Shown: positions 10,860 through 21,115, numbered from the stretch's first letter. The stretch is 64,000 nucleotides of DNA from Limnephilus marmoratus (GCA_917880885.1 OU862910.1:53249285-53313284); one strand, 5' to 3'. Program-made: numbers and translations. Notes: a model not told the origin generated them from the sequence alone.

Positions 10860-11036
10860 GAAAAAGTCGAAAAAAAGTTTTAAGACCTTACCCCCCCCCC
10901 CCCCCCCTTAAAACCTTGTCAAGGATTTGATCAAGGGAACAAGGAAGCCACTTCAACCCCCCCCACCCCCCCGTTAGTCCGCCATTGGGCAGGGGCCCCG
11001 AGACGTGCATTGCCTAGGGGCCCCGAGATGGTTAAT
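10860..11036 (-). repeat. poly-C repeat end, inverted partner of 170-330
   Basis: Two C homopolymers (about 18-19 and 7-8 bases) surround CTTGTCAAGGATTTGATCAA. Together with TTAGTCCGCCATT this is the reverse complement of the repeat at 170-330. It is followed by two near-tandem copies of AGGGGCCCCGAGA (10991-11003 and 11016-11028), 25 bases apart. Confidence 0.6.
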
Positions 11037-11043
11037 CCGGCCC

Positions 11044-11765
11044 TGGTCATTAATACTAAAAATTATAGAAAGCATATAATCAAAGATATAAATCAAATTG
11101 ATGATTTATGTAGAAAATGTTTGGCTTTTCCCGAAACTATAGAACATATTATATCGGGATGTTCTATATTAGCGCCTTCCGAGTATACATTTAGGCACAA
11201 TCAGGTTTTAAAAATAATTCACCAAAGTTTGGTAATTAAACATAACTTGATTGACTGCCGTAATATAGTACCATATTATGAATATGAACCAAATTCATTT
11301 TTAGAAAATGAATTTTATAAAATATATTATGATAAAACTATACTAACAGACAGAACAATTAGTCATAATAGACCTGATATAGTTTTACATGACAAAATTT
11401 AAAAAAATAACTTATGTCATTGATGTAACTATTCCAAATTCCTGTAATATTCAAAAAACTATTTCTGAAAAAATAAGAAAATACACAGATTTAGGAAATG
11501 AGATTAAAAGAATTTGGCATTCTCGGACTATAAAAATATTGCCATTTGTTATTTCGGCCACTGGCATAATACCTAGGAATCTGATTCAAAATTTAAGCAT
11601 ATTAGATTTGTCAAAGAATTTGTATATAAAAATGCAAAAATCAGTCATTTTAAATACATGTAGGATTACAAAGGATTTTTTAAATATTTATATTGAGGGA
11701 TCGGTAGGATTTATAGGTTCAATTAGAAATTCAAAAAAAAAAAGAAAGAGCCGAACCCTCTGATA
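11044..11765 (+). pseudogene. non-LTR C-terminus: CCHC finger plus restriction-like endonuclease
   Basis: A 5'-truncated coding remnant in two overlapping frames, with the break at ~11395 where an A-run follows the aspartate-lysine pair. Frame 1 has a finger of form C-x2-C-x8-H-x4-C (CRKC to HIISGC), then a HNRPDIVLHDK segment. Frame 2 resumes KKITYVIDVTIPN and continues ~110 residues to a stop at 11763. The arrangement finger, R-P-D, ~14 residues, D matches the C-terminal restriction-like endonuclease of R2/R4-group non-LTR retrotransposons, which nicks the target site. No reverse transcriptase is upstream, so this is a dead 3' fragment. Confidence 0.7.
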
Positions 11766-11990
11766 TGAAAATATCTGGAGTCGGTGAATTATATTCCCAT
11801 TTGGTCTCTAGTAGGTTGACATGTTGTTCTTGTATTTATAATACTTATATAGTGCAATTGCATAGCGTGGGTTGACTAGATGATCATTTGGGGAAGTGTG
11901 TGAAAGGGTTTAGTTTTTCCTTCTTTTTTTTCCTTTTTTTTTTTTGGGGAAAATTTAACCCGGACATTTAAATCTGGTGCATGATACAAG
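11766..11990 (+). mobile_element. 3' UTR of the REL-type non-LTR fragment
   Basis: Noncoding tail of the element above. It is nearly repeated at 35815-36020 (shared words CTGGAGTCGGTGAATTAT, GTAGGTTGACATGTTG and CCCGGACATTTAAATCTGG), which defines the element's shared 3' end. A pyrimidine run with T11 sits at 11930-11945 in this copy only. Confidence 0.65.
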
Positions 11991-12670
11991 TACTCACTAA
12001 GGAAATTCTTTGGTAAATTTATTAAACCACTCTACATCCACAAATTTACTAAAAAATCTTTACCTATCTTATTAATGTAATTAAATGTAATGCCTTAGTG
12101 AATTAATTGAAACATTATAAACAGTCATAACTTGTAATATCATTTAGTTATTAAAAAAAATGATTTAACTTTCTTATCGAAAATATTAAAATCCAAATTG
12201 GACATTTCCGAACTCCTGCAACTTGCAGAGGTAGTGGAGGTAACATCGATGTAGCGGTTTGCCAAAAATTTGAGATGGCGCTATCTTGAGTTATCCGGCC
12301 ACCGCTTTTTTTAAGAGATCTCCAGAAACCAGTCCCACCAGATGAATTTTTAAAATTTTTGGATAAAAATTTTATGAAATATTGTTTAAATATTTTAAAA
12401 TTTTAAATATTATAATTTATTTATTATTTAAAAAAACGGTCCAATGCGCCTGCGCTTCAGTGTGGCAAATAAATGAATATTTCCAGCATTTAAACTAAAA
12501 TCACGAGAAGTTCCTACACTATTTATTTCATAATGAAAAATTTCTACATATTTCTTGCTTATTTCATCTTCATCGATAATCTCCAAAAATGGTGTGTCAT
12601 GATCTCACTGAACCTGCACAGTTGGGACTGCGTGCCATATTGACATAAATTTCCAAGAAAACGCTAATAA
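11991..12670. other. no recognised feature
   Basis: AT-rich noncoding sequence; no open frame or repeat that I can name. Confidence 0.4.
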
Positions 12671-12673
12671 TAT

Positions 12674-12748
12674 AGGGTGGCGCAAAACTTAATCTTATTG
12701 TAATGTGTAATAAGATTCAAACCATATTGGTAGTTTTGCACCACCCCT
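12674..12748. mobile_element. 75-bp MITE
   Basis: A very short palindromic element. Its ends AGGGTGGCGCAAAACT and AGTTTTGCACCACCCCT are inverted repeats with one mismatch, and inside them AATCTTATT pairs with AATAAGATT. TA dinucleotides flank it, as for Tc1/mariner-type insertions. It is too small to code. Confidence 0.6.
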
Positions 12749-13282
12749 TTATAAAGAGATTCTGTTCACATTAACGTGTTCCTATGAAAACTCATTATTT
12801 ACATGTTTGATTTGTTCTTATAATAATACCAGCAATTTATAATGGGTAATTTATCATCGTTTCTAAAATGATTCAAGTATTGTCAGAGAATAATTGCACG
12901 CAAAAACCACCATCATAAACCTTTCTACCAATCCCCTTAAGGCTTCAATAATATGCGTATAAAGCTGCTGGTATAACTAACTATACGGGGTGACTGTATT
13001 TTAAAACATTAGATCATGGGTTCCCAACCTTTTTGTACTCTAGAGCACATTCTAAAATATCGGTATGGTGGCGGGCACCACCTATTTTTAATCGACAAAC
13101 TCCTTCCATAACTTCTCATTTTCCCATAATTTATTTTCTTATATTCATAATTTATTAATAAATAATAAACAAAAATGTTTCTAAATAATAAAAATATTTT
13201 TTCAAACTTCGCAAAATTACTTTGTGGCATCATTAATTATATAATGAATAACATATCACTTTGTTTAAACCACTATATTATA

Positions 13283-13332
13283 AACAATATCTACATGTTT
13301 CGATAACAATGCTATCTTCATCAGGATATGTT
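13283..13332 (-). ncRNA. hammerhead-ribozyme-like motif (left arm)
   Basis: On the minus strand, CTGATGA (13318-13324) is followed by a stem II of GATAG/TTATC, GAAA (13298-13301), then CATGTA and a strand that re-pairs with the upstream AACATATC (stem I, ~8 bp with one bulge). This is the type-I hammerhead topology with a minimal stem III, cleavage being expected after GTA. One extra A sits between the A9 position and stem II. It is identical in core to the copy at 13706-13755. Confidence 0.55.
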
Positions 13333-13705
13333 ATAAATAATACAATTGGATAATTTAGAAATTTCAAAAATTAGAAAAAGCATTAATAGTAAATTAAATA
13401 TTATAAATAACCAAACGTTTTTTAAAAATAATCATCTTTTAAATTTATTTTCTAATTAATACTTACAATTAGTTATAATTATTGATTTTTTGATTTAGAC
13501 TAATTATTTTAATTATTTGTTCTTAAAAGTTTTTTATTATCTAAATGCAATTTCATTTTTCCTTAAATAATTTTTATATTTAATTTTGTATAACTATTTT
13601 TATGATTTGTAAGTAATTAATCACCTCTACTTTTTAATATTTTGTCCGTGTTATAGTTTATTCTAATTTGTCTATACTTGTTTGTCATTTATTTTTCTTT
13701 ATATT

Positions 13706-13755
13706 AACATATCCTGATGAAGATAGCATTGTTATCGAAACATGTAGATATTGTT
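13706..13755 (+). ncRNA. hammerhead-ribozyme-like motif (right arm)
   Basis: AACATATC (13706-13713), CTGATGA (13714-13720), one extra A, stem II GATAG-loop-TTATC, GAAA (13737-13740), C-AT-GTA (13741-13746), then GATATTGTT (13747-13755), which pairs back with AACATATC with one bulged T. All three stems and both core strands are present. Stem III is too short to fold alone, as in Penelope-type hammerheads thought to work as dimers. Activity is untested. Confidence 0.6.
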
Positions 13756-14563
13756 TATAATATAGTGGTTTATACAAAGTGATCTGTTATTCATATATAA
13801 AAAAAATATTATTCAAATTGCATACACACAGAGAAATGTATTTACAAAACGTAAACAAAGTAAACAAAAAACACAAATACAAAGAAAACATTTTATAAAA
13901 AAAATATAATATCAATATGTCAATGTGATCTTTGGCATTGCATATCATTGGCTAGTGCCTTATAATTAGGAGAGTATGACGATAATCCTGTTAGCAAACA
14001 ATCATAAAGATGCTCATCGGTGAGTCGAGATCTGTATCTTGATCATAGACATCAGAATTCAATAGACCAGAAGATACAGACGAGGGGGTAAAACCAAACT
14101 ATGGGGGGCGAAGAGAGGAAGATGACTGTGATTCGATAAAAAATCAATCTGACAGTATATAGGCATCTCGCATTACAATATCACCATTTAAAAGCAAAAT
14201 CTGCTTTGAATGAATAGACCTTTGTACATGGGAGCGCGAATTGCTTGCCACGTTAATAACATATTTGCAAAGGCCAAATGCTCGCCCCAAAAAGATTCGC
14301 CCCAATACACATAGCAATATTTTGTTGCCGTGTTTAGTTAAAACACTTTTTCAAATGTTTCATAATTTACTTACCCCTGTAACCAGCGACGAGCACACTG
14401 GAGAACCGCCCACATTCGCTATGTGCACATTGATATGTAGGTATATTGTATAGCACAAGCTACCGTTTTGGCGTGTTATTTCGTTAAATGTATGGATGTT
14501 AGCTTCGCGCTGGTCACGGCATGAATGATGACGTCACTCATTTTAGATTCAAGCGATTCTCTA

Positions 14564-14626
14564 TCCCCTCCCCATGGAGCGAGCCGGTTCCAAGGAGGAG
14601 CTCCAGCCGGCTCCATGGGGAGGGGG
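14564..14626. repeat. GC-rich hairpin
   Basis: TCCCCTCCCCATGGAG plus GCCGG at 14564-14585 pairs with CCGGCTCCATGGGGAGGGGGA at ~14607-14627, leaving a ~20-nt loop that itself contains the palindrome GGAGCTCC. It stands out in AT-rich surroundings. It may be the remains of a small foldback element. Confidence 0.55.
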
Positions 14627-14699
14627 AAATAATACTTTTTTATCACTTAGGGCATGTCCAGATATATTCATATGTCCGTGATCTTGATTTTATTAAATT

Positions 14700-14935
14700 C
14701 ATGTTTTAAAACAATGATTTGCATAAATATGTCGAACCGAAAAATGAATTAATTTTATTTGCCGCTTTTTTCAAAAATGGGAACTTTACTCTGTCCACTG
14801 TATTTCAAAAGTCCTCTGATATTAAGGATTTTAGCAAAATATCATTCTTAAGGTCCAAAATTTCTAACTCTAGTTCTTCTGTCTTACCTTGAACCACATC
14901 TGCAATACATGCAGCCATTTCAATTATATTTATTT
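14700..14935 (-). pseudogene. hAT transposase C-terminal dimerisation domain remnant
   Basis: Reading the minus strand gives EELELEILDLKNDILLKS, then after one internal stop DRVKFPFLKKAANKINSFFG and STYLC. This is the C-terminal dimerisation region of hAT transposases (the hAT ‘FGSTYLCE’ motif, as in GTF2IRD2/ZBED5-like elements). The catalytic core and zinc finger are absent, because the inverted terminus begins within ~100 bp upstream. The element is therefore an internally deleted derivative. Stops at about 14808 and 14710 make it non-functional. Confidence 0.75.
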
Positions 14936-15457
14936 GGCAAGTTAAAGGATTGATATATATTGAATCGTTCCGCCGCGGCCGGCGCCATGGTGCCCGCGGG
15001 CACGGGGTTGGGAACCCCTGCATTAGATCATAAAACAGGAGACATTTACTAGGAAAAAAAAACATATGCCATTTACATTGTTCTTAAGTTGGATCCTCAT
15101 TGCTGAGGATCATGACCATCACTCCACTTTCCATGGTGGACAAAGATCCACCACTCCTCGTGGTTATACGTTGCGTGGAGAGCCAAGGTCACCGACGTAC
15201 CGGACTGTGAGTTTCTCCAGATTGGAGACCTCATTTTGCCGAGGAACTTATCCACAGCAAGGTTGTTGAAAGGTTATTGTGGATGCCTAGCTCTTCCAGA
15301 ATGGACACATTTATGCATCTGGCTTTCCGTGGAATCCTGAGCATTTTTCTCCAGCATCACATTTCTGTGGCTTTAAAACGCTGGCTTTAAGTATCAATGT
15401 TTCGACGTCGTATAGTAATAAACACACACTTAAGCACTTCAAAAAAATTCACCCTAA

Positions 15458-15617
15458 GGGGCATACATTAATTACGTGAGCAGTTTTTCTTCCAATCTAG
15501 ACCCCCCTCCTTTGTGAGATAAATTTAGGCAACTTCGTACATTCTTTTCAAGAAACGTGAGGTTTGCTGAACCCCCCCCCCTCCCCCTTTTAGGCTCACG
15601 TAAATTATGTATGCCCC
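15458..15617. mobile_element. 160-bp MITE with C-tracts
   Basis: The ends GGGGCATACATTAATTACGT and (reverse-complemented) GGGGCATACATAATTTACGT, both followed by GAGC, are inverted repeats. The interior has C6 and C9 tracts. Flanks CCTAAG and CCTGAG may be a diverged duplication. The general design (ACGTGA near the ends, long C/G tracts inside) resembles the MITE at 35231-35637. Confidence 0.6.
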
Positions 15618-15639
15618 CTGAGATGAATGTTTTTTTTTC

Positions 15640-15760
15640 TATTGCAATTGTTAGGTGACCATTAGGCAATTCAACAAAGTGGCACTTCATCACTTCTTTG
15701 AAAAGTCATTAAAAGTGATGAAAAAAATTCAAAGAAGTGTTAAAATACCTTTTGTTGAGT
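15640..15760. repeat. partial copy of the AAAGTCATTAAAAG MITE
   Basis: Contains CTTTGAAAAGTCATTAAAAG, matching both arms of the MITE at 17298-17470, with a second half-arm ATTCAAAGAAGTG nearby. Truncated. Confidence 0.5.
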
Positions 15761-15782
15761 CATCATTGAACCAAATAGTTAT

Positions 15783-15990
15783 TGGATACGTTTTAAGATT
15801 TTCACGGCCAAGAGTATTTTCGTTATTTGTTTTTGGGGTGTTATGCCGTGTTGCGCTACCTCCTTCTTTAGCCAATGATGGATCTGCCCTGATGATGGAC
15901 ACTGCAACGATGTCCGAAACGTTGGCTAAAGAAGGAGGTAGCGCAAAACGGCATAACACCCCAAAAACAAATTACGAAAATAACGCAAAT
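15783..15990. mobile_element. head-to-head Penelope-like terminal repeats
   Basis: Two copies of one repeat face each other: minus-oriented 15783-15873 and plus-oriented 15889-15985. They share TTGGCTAAAGAAGGAGGTAG and GGCATAACACCCCAAAAACA. The plus half begins with a hammerhead-like core: CTGATGA (15889), GGACA/TGTCC stem, GAAAC (15916). The minus half extends with TTGGCCGTGAAAATCTTAAA, shared with 25980-26070, where the repeat follows a GIY-YIG endonuclease. Penelope-like elements often carry such inverted pLTRs. No coding region is left here. Confidence 0.65.
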
Positions 15991-16045
15991 AGTTATTGTT
16001 TTTGGTCTGACTATAATGACAGCATAATATTATATGTTGCTTCTT

Positions 16046-16735
16046 CTTCTTCTTTGTGTGCCGTATCAGGTCCCTCCGACGTTGGCGATCCCTCTTGAAA
16101 ATGTCTCTCTGTCTTACGCTGCCCGGAATAGCTCCTCCACACTTATAATGCCGGTCCAGTCTCGTATATTTCGCAGCCAAGACATTTGTCTCCTACCAGG
16201 CCCTCGGCAACCCTCTATCTTGCCTTTCAATATTAAATGGAGTAAGTGATACTTCTCCCCTCGAAGTATATGACCCAGATATTAAATTTTTCGGACTTTT
16301 ATTAATGTAAGCAGTTCTCTATCTGCTCTAGCCCGCCTGAGAATTTCTGTGTTGGTGATCATGTCGGTCCACGGGACCTTGAGCATTTTCCGGTGAAGCC
16401 ACATTTCAAAAGCTTCTAACCTGTTCATGGTATTTACTTTCAAGGTCCATGTTTCACATGCATACAGCAAGACCGACCACACATAACATTTTAGCATTCT
16501 CTGCCTTAGTTTTAAGTCATTTTATTTTATTGGCATTGCAGAAGAGGGATTTCATTTTAATGAACGCAGTTCTTGCTGCTTCAATTCTGCACCTAACTTC
16601 TACATCTGGGTCAAGAGTCTCCGTGAGAATACTGCCGAGGTATCTAAATCTATCCACTTTTTCGACATTGCAACCATTTAACTGTATCACGTTGTATTTG
16701 CCTTTGAATATATGTTTGCTAGTGGGGTTTTAATT
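16046..16735 (-). pseudogene. non-LTR reverse transcriptase C-terminus, decayed
   Basis: The minus strand gives, in successive frames, RFRYLGSILTETLDPDVE, a CYVWSVLLYACETWTL block, LEAFEMWLHRKMLKVPWTD with TNTEILRRA, then WTGIISVEELFRAA and a final ETFSRVIANVGGT-like segment. This is the thumb and C-terminal region of a non-LTR reverse transcriptase of the kind often misannotated as ‘craniofacial development protein 2-like’. The frame is broken several times. No endonuclease or catalytic YADD is present, so it is a 5'-truncated or eroded copy. Confidence 0.75.
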
Positions 16736-16739
16736 GCGA

Positions 16740-17285
16740 ATTTTTTGCCAAATTAGGGAAAAAAAATAATGAAATGTTTAAGAATTCGTCAAAAAAATAA
16801 TTGTTTTTGGCCTCTTCTAAAAAAATAATTTCATATATAAGATACGCCTGTTGGCCATTAAACCGACGCGCGACGTTGAGTGCAGTGACACGACAATTTT
16901 TTTAAATTTATTTTATTGTTCCTACACATAAAATTAGGAAGACAAAAAATAAGTGTTATGTTATGCCACATGATTATTCCTGTAAATAGAAATAATTTTT
17001 TTCTTTACCAATATTAATTTATAATAGAATCTTTTAGAAAGCCTTATAAGTAAGTAGTAGGACAGGTTCTCAGTGAGTGTGCAGTCAAGTAATTAACTTA
17101 AATACCAGCTAAACCTAATTCAATAATCTTTAATGCATTTCGAAGTAAAACTTTAATTACTTATTGATAATTGTAACGATAGTAATTTTATTAGTCTGTA
17201 AAAAGTTATAGGCGTTATATAACAAGATGCATTTTTTATTAAATAAGTATAGGTATAAATATAAGATAAAAACCATATACAAAAA
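16740..17285. other. no recognised feature
   Basis: AT-rich noncoding DNA without identifiable genes or repeats. Confidence 0.35.
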
Positions 17286-17297
17286 ATGGTGACCGGA

Positions 17298-17470
17298 CAA
17301 CTCAGAATGAAATCAACTCTGAACTTAATTTGGAAAGTCATTAAAAGTGATGAAGAGAAATAAAATGGTTACATAGGTTACGTTAGGTTAGGGTTATCGG
17401 CTATTTTAAACTTATTTTTTAACAGCTTTTAATGACTTTTCAAAGAGATGTTGACTTGATTCTGAGTTGG
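17298..17470. mobile_element. ~175-bp MITE with long inverted arms
   Basis: The ends CAACTCAGAATGAAATCAAC and (complement) CAACTCAGAATCAAGTCAAC are inverted, and the match continues to AAAGTCATTAAAAG on both sides, giving ~50-bp arms. The inverted similarity may extend a few bases outward (TGGT...ACCA), so the exact ends and duplication are unsure. A related fragment lies at 15640-15760. Confidence 0.65.
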
Positions 17471-17949
17471 TATGGGACCAAAAAATGTATCCAGGGCTTA
17501 ATGCTAGAAGTGCCTGTGTCAAATTATTAAACTATGTCTGAATAGCCCACGAATGAAGCTCTTTTATCAATTCCCCGTCGTAAAAAAATGCTGAATCAGA
17601 TATTCATTTCTGCATTAGATTGGCCAAATTTTCATTAATTTAGAGCATCTGACATAGGTATTCATAAAATTCAAATAAGGGAGGTTTTAGAGTACTTTCT
17701 GGTATCTACATCGAAATACCTAAACTAACATGGGTATAGGTTCTTCTAGCTTTAACCCCCAGATATTTACCCTACCCTGTTTATATGAAATATTTAGACC
17801 TCTAATAATTAAATTTATAATATTATAACTTTAGCCAGAAAAAACTCCTATTATTGAAACCTTTAGCCAAAAGCGTATAATGTGAATGTTTGTTATAGTT
17901 AATTGAGGATTAAACATTATTTAATGATTAATGTTAAACATTATCGTGA
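17471..17949. other. no recognised feature
   Basis: Noncoding AT-rich sequence; nothing identified. Confidence 0.35.
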
Positions 17950-18010
17950 CTGATTTTTGTTATTTTATGTCGTGTTGCGCTTCCTTCTCCTTTGGTTAAC
18001 ATTTCAGAAA
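17950..18010 (-). repeat. relic of Penelope-like terminal repeat
   Basis: TGTCGTGTTGCGCTTCCTTC with CTTTGGTTAAC is an eroded, minus-oriented match to the terminal repeat at 15783-15873. Confidence 0.45.
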
Positions 18011-18149
18011 GTCTTAAGTGACAATTATCAGAGCATATTTATGTTAAACATGATAATATTTACATTAAATAATGATGCCAAAAAAAAAACAATAATCTCA
18101 CTCAGACCTATTAAAGGAATAGATTTAAAGAATTATTGCATTTTTATTA

Positions 18150-18405
18150 TTTCTTCTTGATTCTTCTTATCTCTTCTATGCTCTGCTTGGCTCTTCTTGT
18201 TATTTTTCGTCTCTTAATACCTCTTCATTCTTCTTCGTAGATCTTCTCGTCTCGACTCAACTCTTCTTGCCTCATCTTTGATCTTCCTGTCTCTTCTTTT
18301 CTCTTCTCGTATCTTCTTGCCCATTCTTGGATCATCTAATCTTTTTACGGCTATTCTTGGTTCTTCGTGGCTTTTCTTGTCTCTTCTTGGCTTTTCTTGG
18401 GTCGA
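18150..18405 (+). repeat. degenerate TCTTCTTG minisatellite
   Basis: About 255 bp of imperfect units built on CTCTTCTTG / TCTTCTCGTC. All the chance open frames here are pyrimidine-tract artefacts. A 30-bp block immediately downstream (18435-18464) recurs downstream of the minisatellite at 38195-38448. Confidence 0.75.
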
Positions 18406-18434
18406 AAACGAAAGAGAAACATTCCTGGATTACG

Positions 18435-18464
18435 AATAACGTGACAATATTTGAAAATCTCATA
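18435..18464 (+). repeat. conserved block next to minisatellite, copy 1
   Basis: TGACAATATTTGAAAATCTC with its flanks AATAAC and TA is nearly identical to 38695-38724. Both lie on the same side of a CTT-rich minisatellite, so both arrays probably belong to one repeat family. Confidence 0.6.
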
Positions 18465-18544
18465 CTAGCGCCATTAAAAATGGAAGATGTTGCTTGTGCA
18501 ATGGTGAAGAATTTAGCCACTCAAGGAATTGAACGCACTTGACG

Positions 18545-21110
18545 GAAAACTAACGCAATTTTCAACTCAGCCACTGACCGGTGCGTGTATTTAGTTTATT
18601 TTTTAACGGCATTATTCCGAAAATAATGAAGATGAAAGGCATCCAGCAAGATATAAAATTTTATTTCATGACGTACAACGTATAAGTAAGTACCTATAGC
18701 AGGTGCATTAAATAAACTGAACACGTTGATCGCTTCGGAAAAATCCGTTGCCCTTAAAAGTAATTTGGTGTATTTTAAATTTAACAAAGCAAAAATAATG
18801 GTAGTTCCGTGCTTCTCGCGTTTGATTGAGCTCCCTCATACATCACACCACAGGACCAAAGATGCTGGGGAATGCTTATAATAATTATTTATGGTAGCGG
18901 ACACGGCTCGGCAAGAGGTCATAAACATCTCTTATCTGTACCACACACCTGAGAGTGGCTGGCGGGAGAAATCTCCCGGCGCTGGCGGCTTGCTCGGGGC
19001 CCGGGGCCGTTCTCGGAACGAAGATGAGATAGGAATAAATTTAATCAAATAACTGTCATACATAGCGCTGAGGATTAAACGTCATATTTCTCTAATCTGA
19101 CATTAAATTCTCGCGTCTTAAACATTCGTGTACTCGTGTGTGGATTGCAATTGCAGTGGCGTTAGTGACAAATTTTCGGATCCCGGGGAAATTCTGACAA
19201 AATTTATCCCATTAATTCTAAAACCAGTGACGTATGTAAGTTCTAAAAATTTGCATGGAACGCCATCTTGAAAAGTCAATTGCTTCTATTCTGGTTCATA
19301 TATTTGATAATGAGACTATCACGTGCAACGAAATTTCATGTTTTTTACAATAATGTATCATATTATTTAGAGCATGCTGAGGACAAAACTCCAAGTTGAA
19401 AAATAACCAAAATATAAGCAAAATGTTGTTATTATTTGCGGCCGGCCGAAATACGTTTGACATCTCAGTACAATATGCTCTGTGGTGCTGCAGCACTTGC
19501 ACTGCCATTCGAATTTTGAATCGTGTCTCGTGTGACACCTTGCTTACGTTTTATCCAATCACTTTGAAAGCTTATGACTTCATCATAAGTCGATATCGAA
19601 AAACCAATTTTCTCGCTATTAACTCTTTAAATATAAATATTTATAAAAAGTACATATATTAAACCTCATTTTTATAACCTAATATTTGTGTTGTGAAACA
19701 AATCAAAAGCAAATGGTATTATGACAGATTTTTAAAAATCCAACACGTGTCAGTATTCATTGTTCTGTCGTCCGATTTTGGAATATTTAACTTAACATTA
19801 GTCATTTATATTTAAATTCATCTTTATTAATTTACGTCTTTAGACTCATTTGCTTCCATTTAACGTCTGTGTCGTATTTTTTTCCAATATTCTATAAAAA
19901 AATTATTTGTATAGTTTTGTCCACGATTTTACTAGAAGTACCAAATTGTGTCAACTTTATCCGAAACCTTTTTTAACAAGTTCTTTCTAAAACTCGTCCA
20001 TTCCATTTATCAAGCCTTATTATTGCTAGTTTATTACGTAATTAACATTACACCAGTACAAGAACACAGGTGTTTCATTGCAAATCTAACCTTTAAAATA
20101 TTTTTATGCGATCAACCCCTTGTTTGAAACAAAAGTAGTCAACAGAGGAGCTCTATTTACAAACGACTCCAGGTCTCCAGAGACGAGCAAGGGACTATGC
20201 AGTCAAATCATAAGAGAAATATCACATTGGAGTGGAAATTTCGCATTAGTTTTACCTGGGAATTCCATCCACTTAGTAATAAAGAAACAAAGAGATTGGG
20301 TATGTTTGCATTTTATTATTTTATTGATATTTTAGTTTGCTTAGGGCAACCCTGTTATAGTCATGGAACGTGATCGGCTGCGCCACTGCTAGTAAATATT
20401 TACTTTATCTCTGTATCATCTCCAATGCAGGTATAGAATTTTCAACGGGAACAAGAAAACAGAAGATTAGCTGGATTAGTGTGATGCGAATTCTCTCTCC
20501 ATGACTGCGTGGGTGAGAGCTTCCCAACAGTTCTAAAGGTCGAAGAATCGATTAGCATGCCAGAAAAAATTTACATACCTGCAAGTATATAGATAGTATT
20601 AACATATTGTTAGGTTGGTATACTTTTCTAAAAAAGCCTCGACCAGAATGTTATCAACTTGTTGTATACATATCATTTTAATATCTAGTAAAAAGCAAAC
20701 ATGCAAAAGTTTTCGAACCCTTAACAATTTTTTGTTCATACATTTACAATACAGTTATGAAAGGTGAAATGTACACTTGTAATTAAAAACTGCAAGTGTG
20801 GGTATATTCGCGTTATTAAAAATGCTAATTTCGGTTGTGTGTCTGTGATTGTAAATTTGGTGCAATGAACTAGGATTTGTTTTCAATGAAAGTGTCATTT
20901 TCAAAATTGTTACTGTTTGCATGAAGGATTCAGACATGGATTTAGTATCTACCTCGAACAATGTAATATTTTAACAGAACGTTATTTTAACCGTCATTTT
21001 CAACATTGAAACTGATGTGTCTAGAATTCAGACTAACGATAAAGTAGGTACCTACCTACCTATAATATTTTTGTTTTCCAGAAAATTATTTTTATTTTAA
21101 ATGTATTTGT
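18545..21110. other. long stretch with no recognised gene
   Basis: Mostly AT-rich noncoding DNA. A GC-rich patch at ~18950-19025 (GGGGCCCGGGGCC within it) stands out but matches nothing I know. None of the short open frames shows domain features. Confidence 0.35.
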
Positions 21111-21115
21111 ACTTT

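Larger units (their letters stand above)
13244..13794. mobile_element. 551-bp inverted-repeat unit with hammerhead-like arms
   Basis: Two ~90-bp arms (13244-13333 and 13705-13794) are inverted copies of each other with only about three differences. They enclose ~370 bp of AT-rich noncoding DNA. Each arm read outward contains the same hammerhead-like fold. Terminal repeats carrying hammerhead ribozymes are known from Penelope-like retroelements and small non-autonomous retroposons; the inverted arrangement also resembles paired Penelope pLTRs. No coding remnant lies between the arms. It was probably inserted into the hAT element. Confidence 0.65.
13015..15020 (-). mobile_element. hAT-superfamily DNA transposon remnant, 8-bp duplication
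   Basis: The termini CATGGGTTCCCAACC (13015) and GGTTGGGAACCCCTG (ending 15020) are inverted repeats of the CAGGGGTTCCCAACC type used by hAT elements. They are flanked by the exact 8-bp duplication CATTAGAT (13007-13014 and 15021-15028). A C-terminal hAT transposase remnant lies on the minus strand at 14700-14935, almost against the right terminus, so most of the transposase gene is missing. The centre contains an inverted-repeat hammerhead-like unit at 13244-13794 and a GC-rich hairpin at 14564-14626. Confidence 0.85.
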
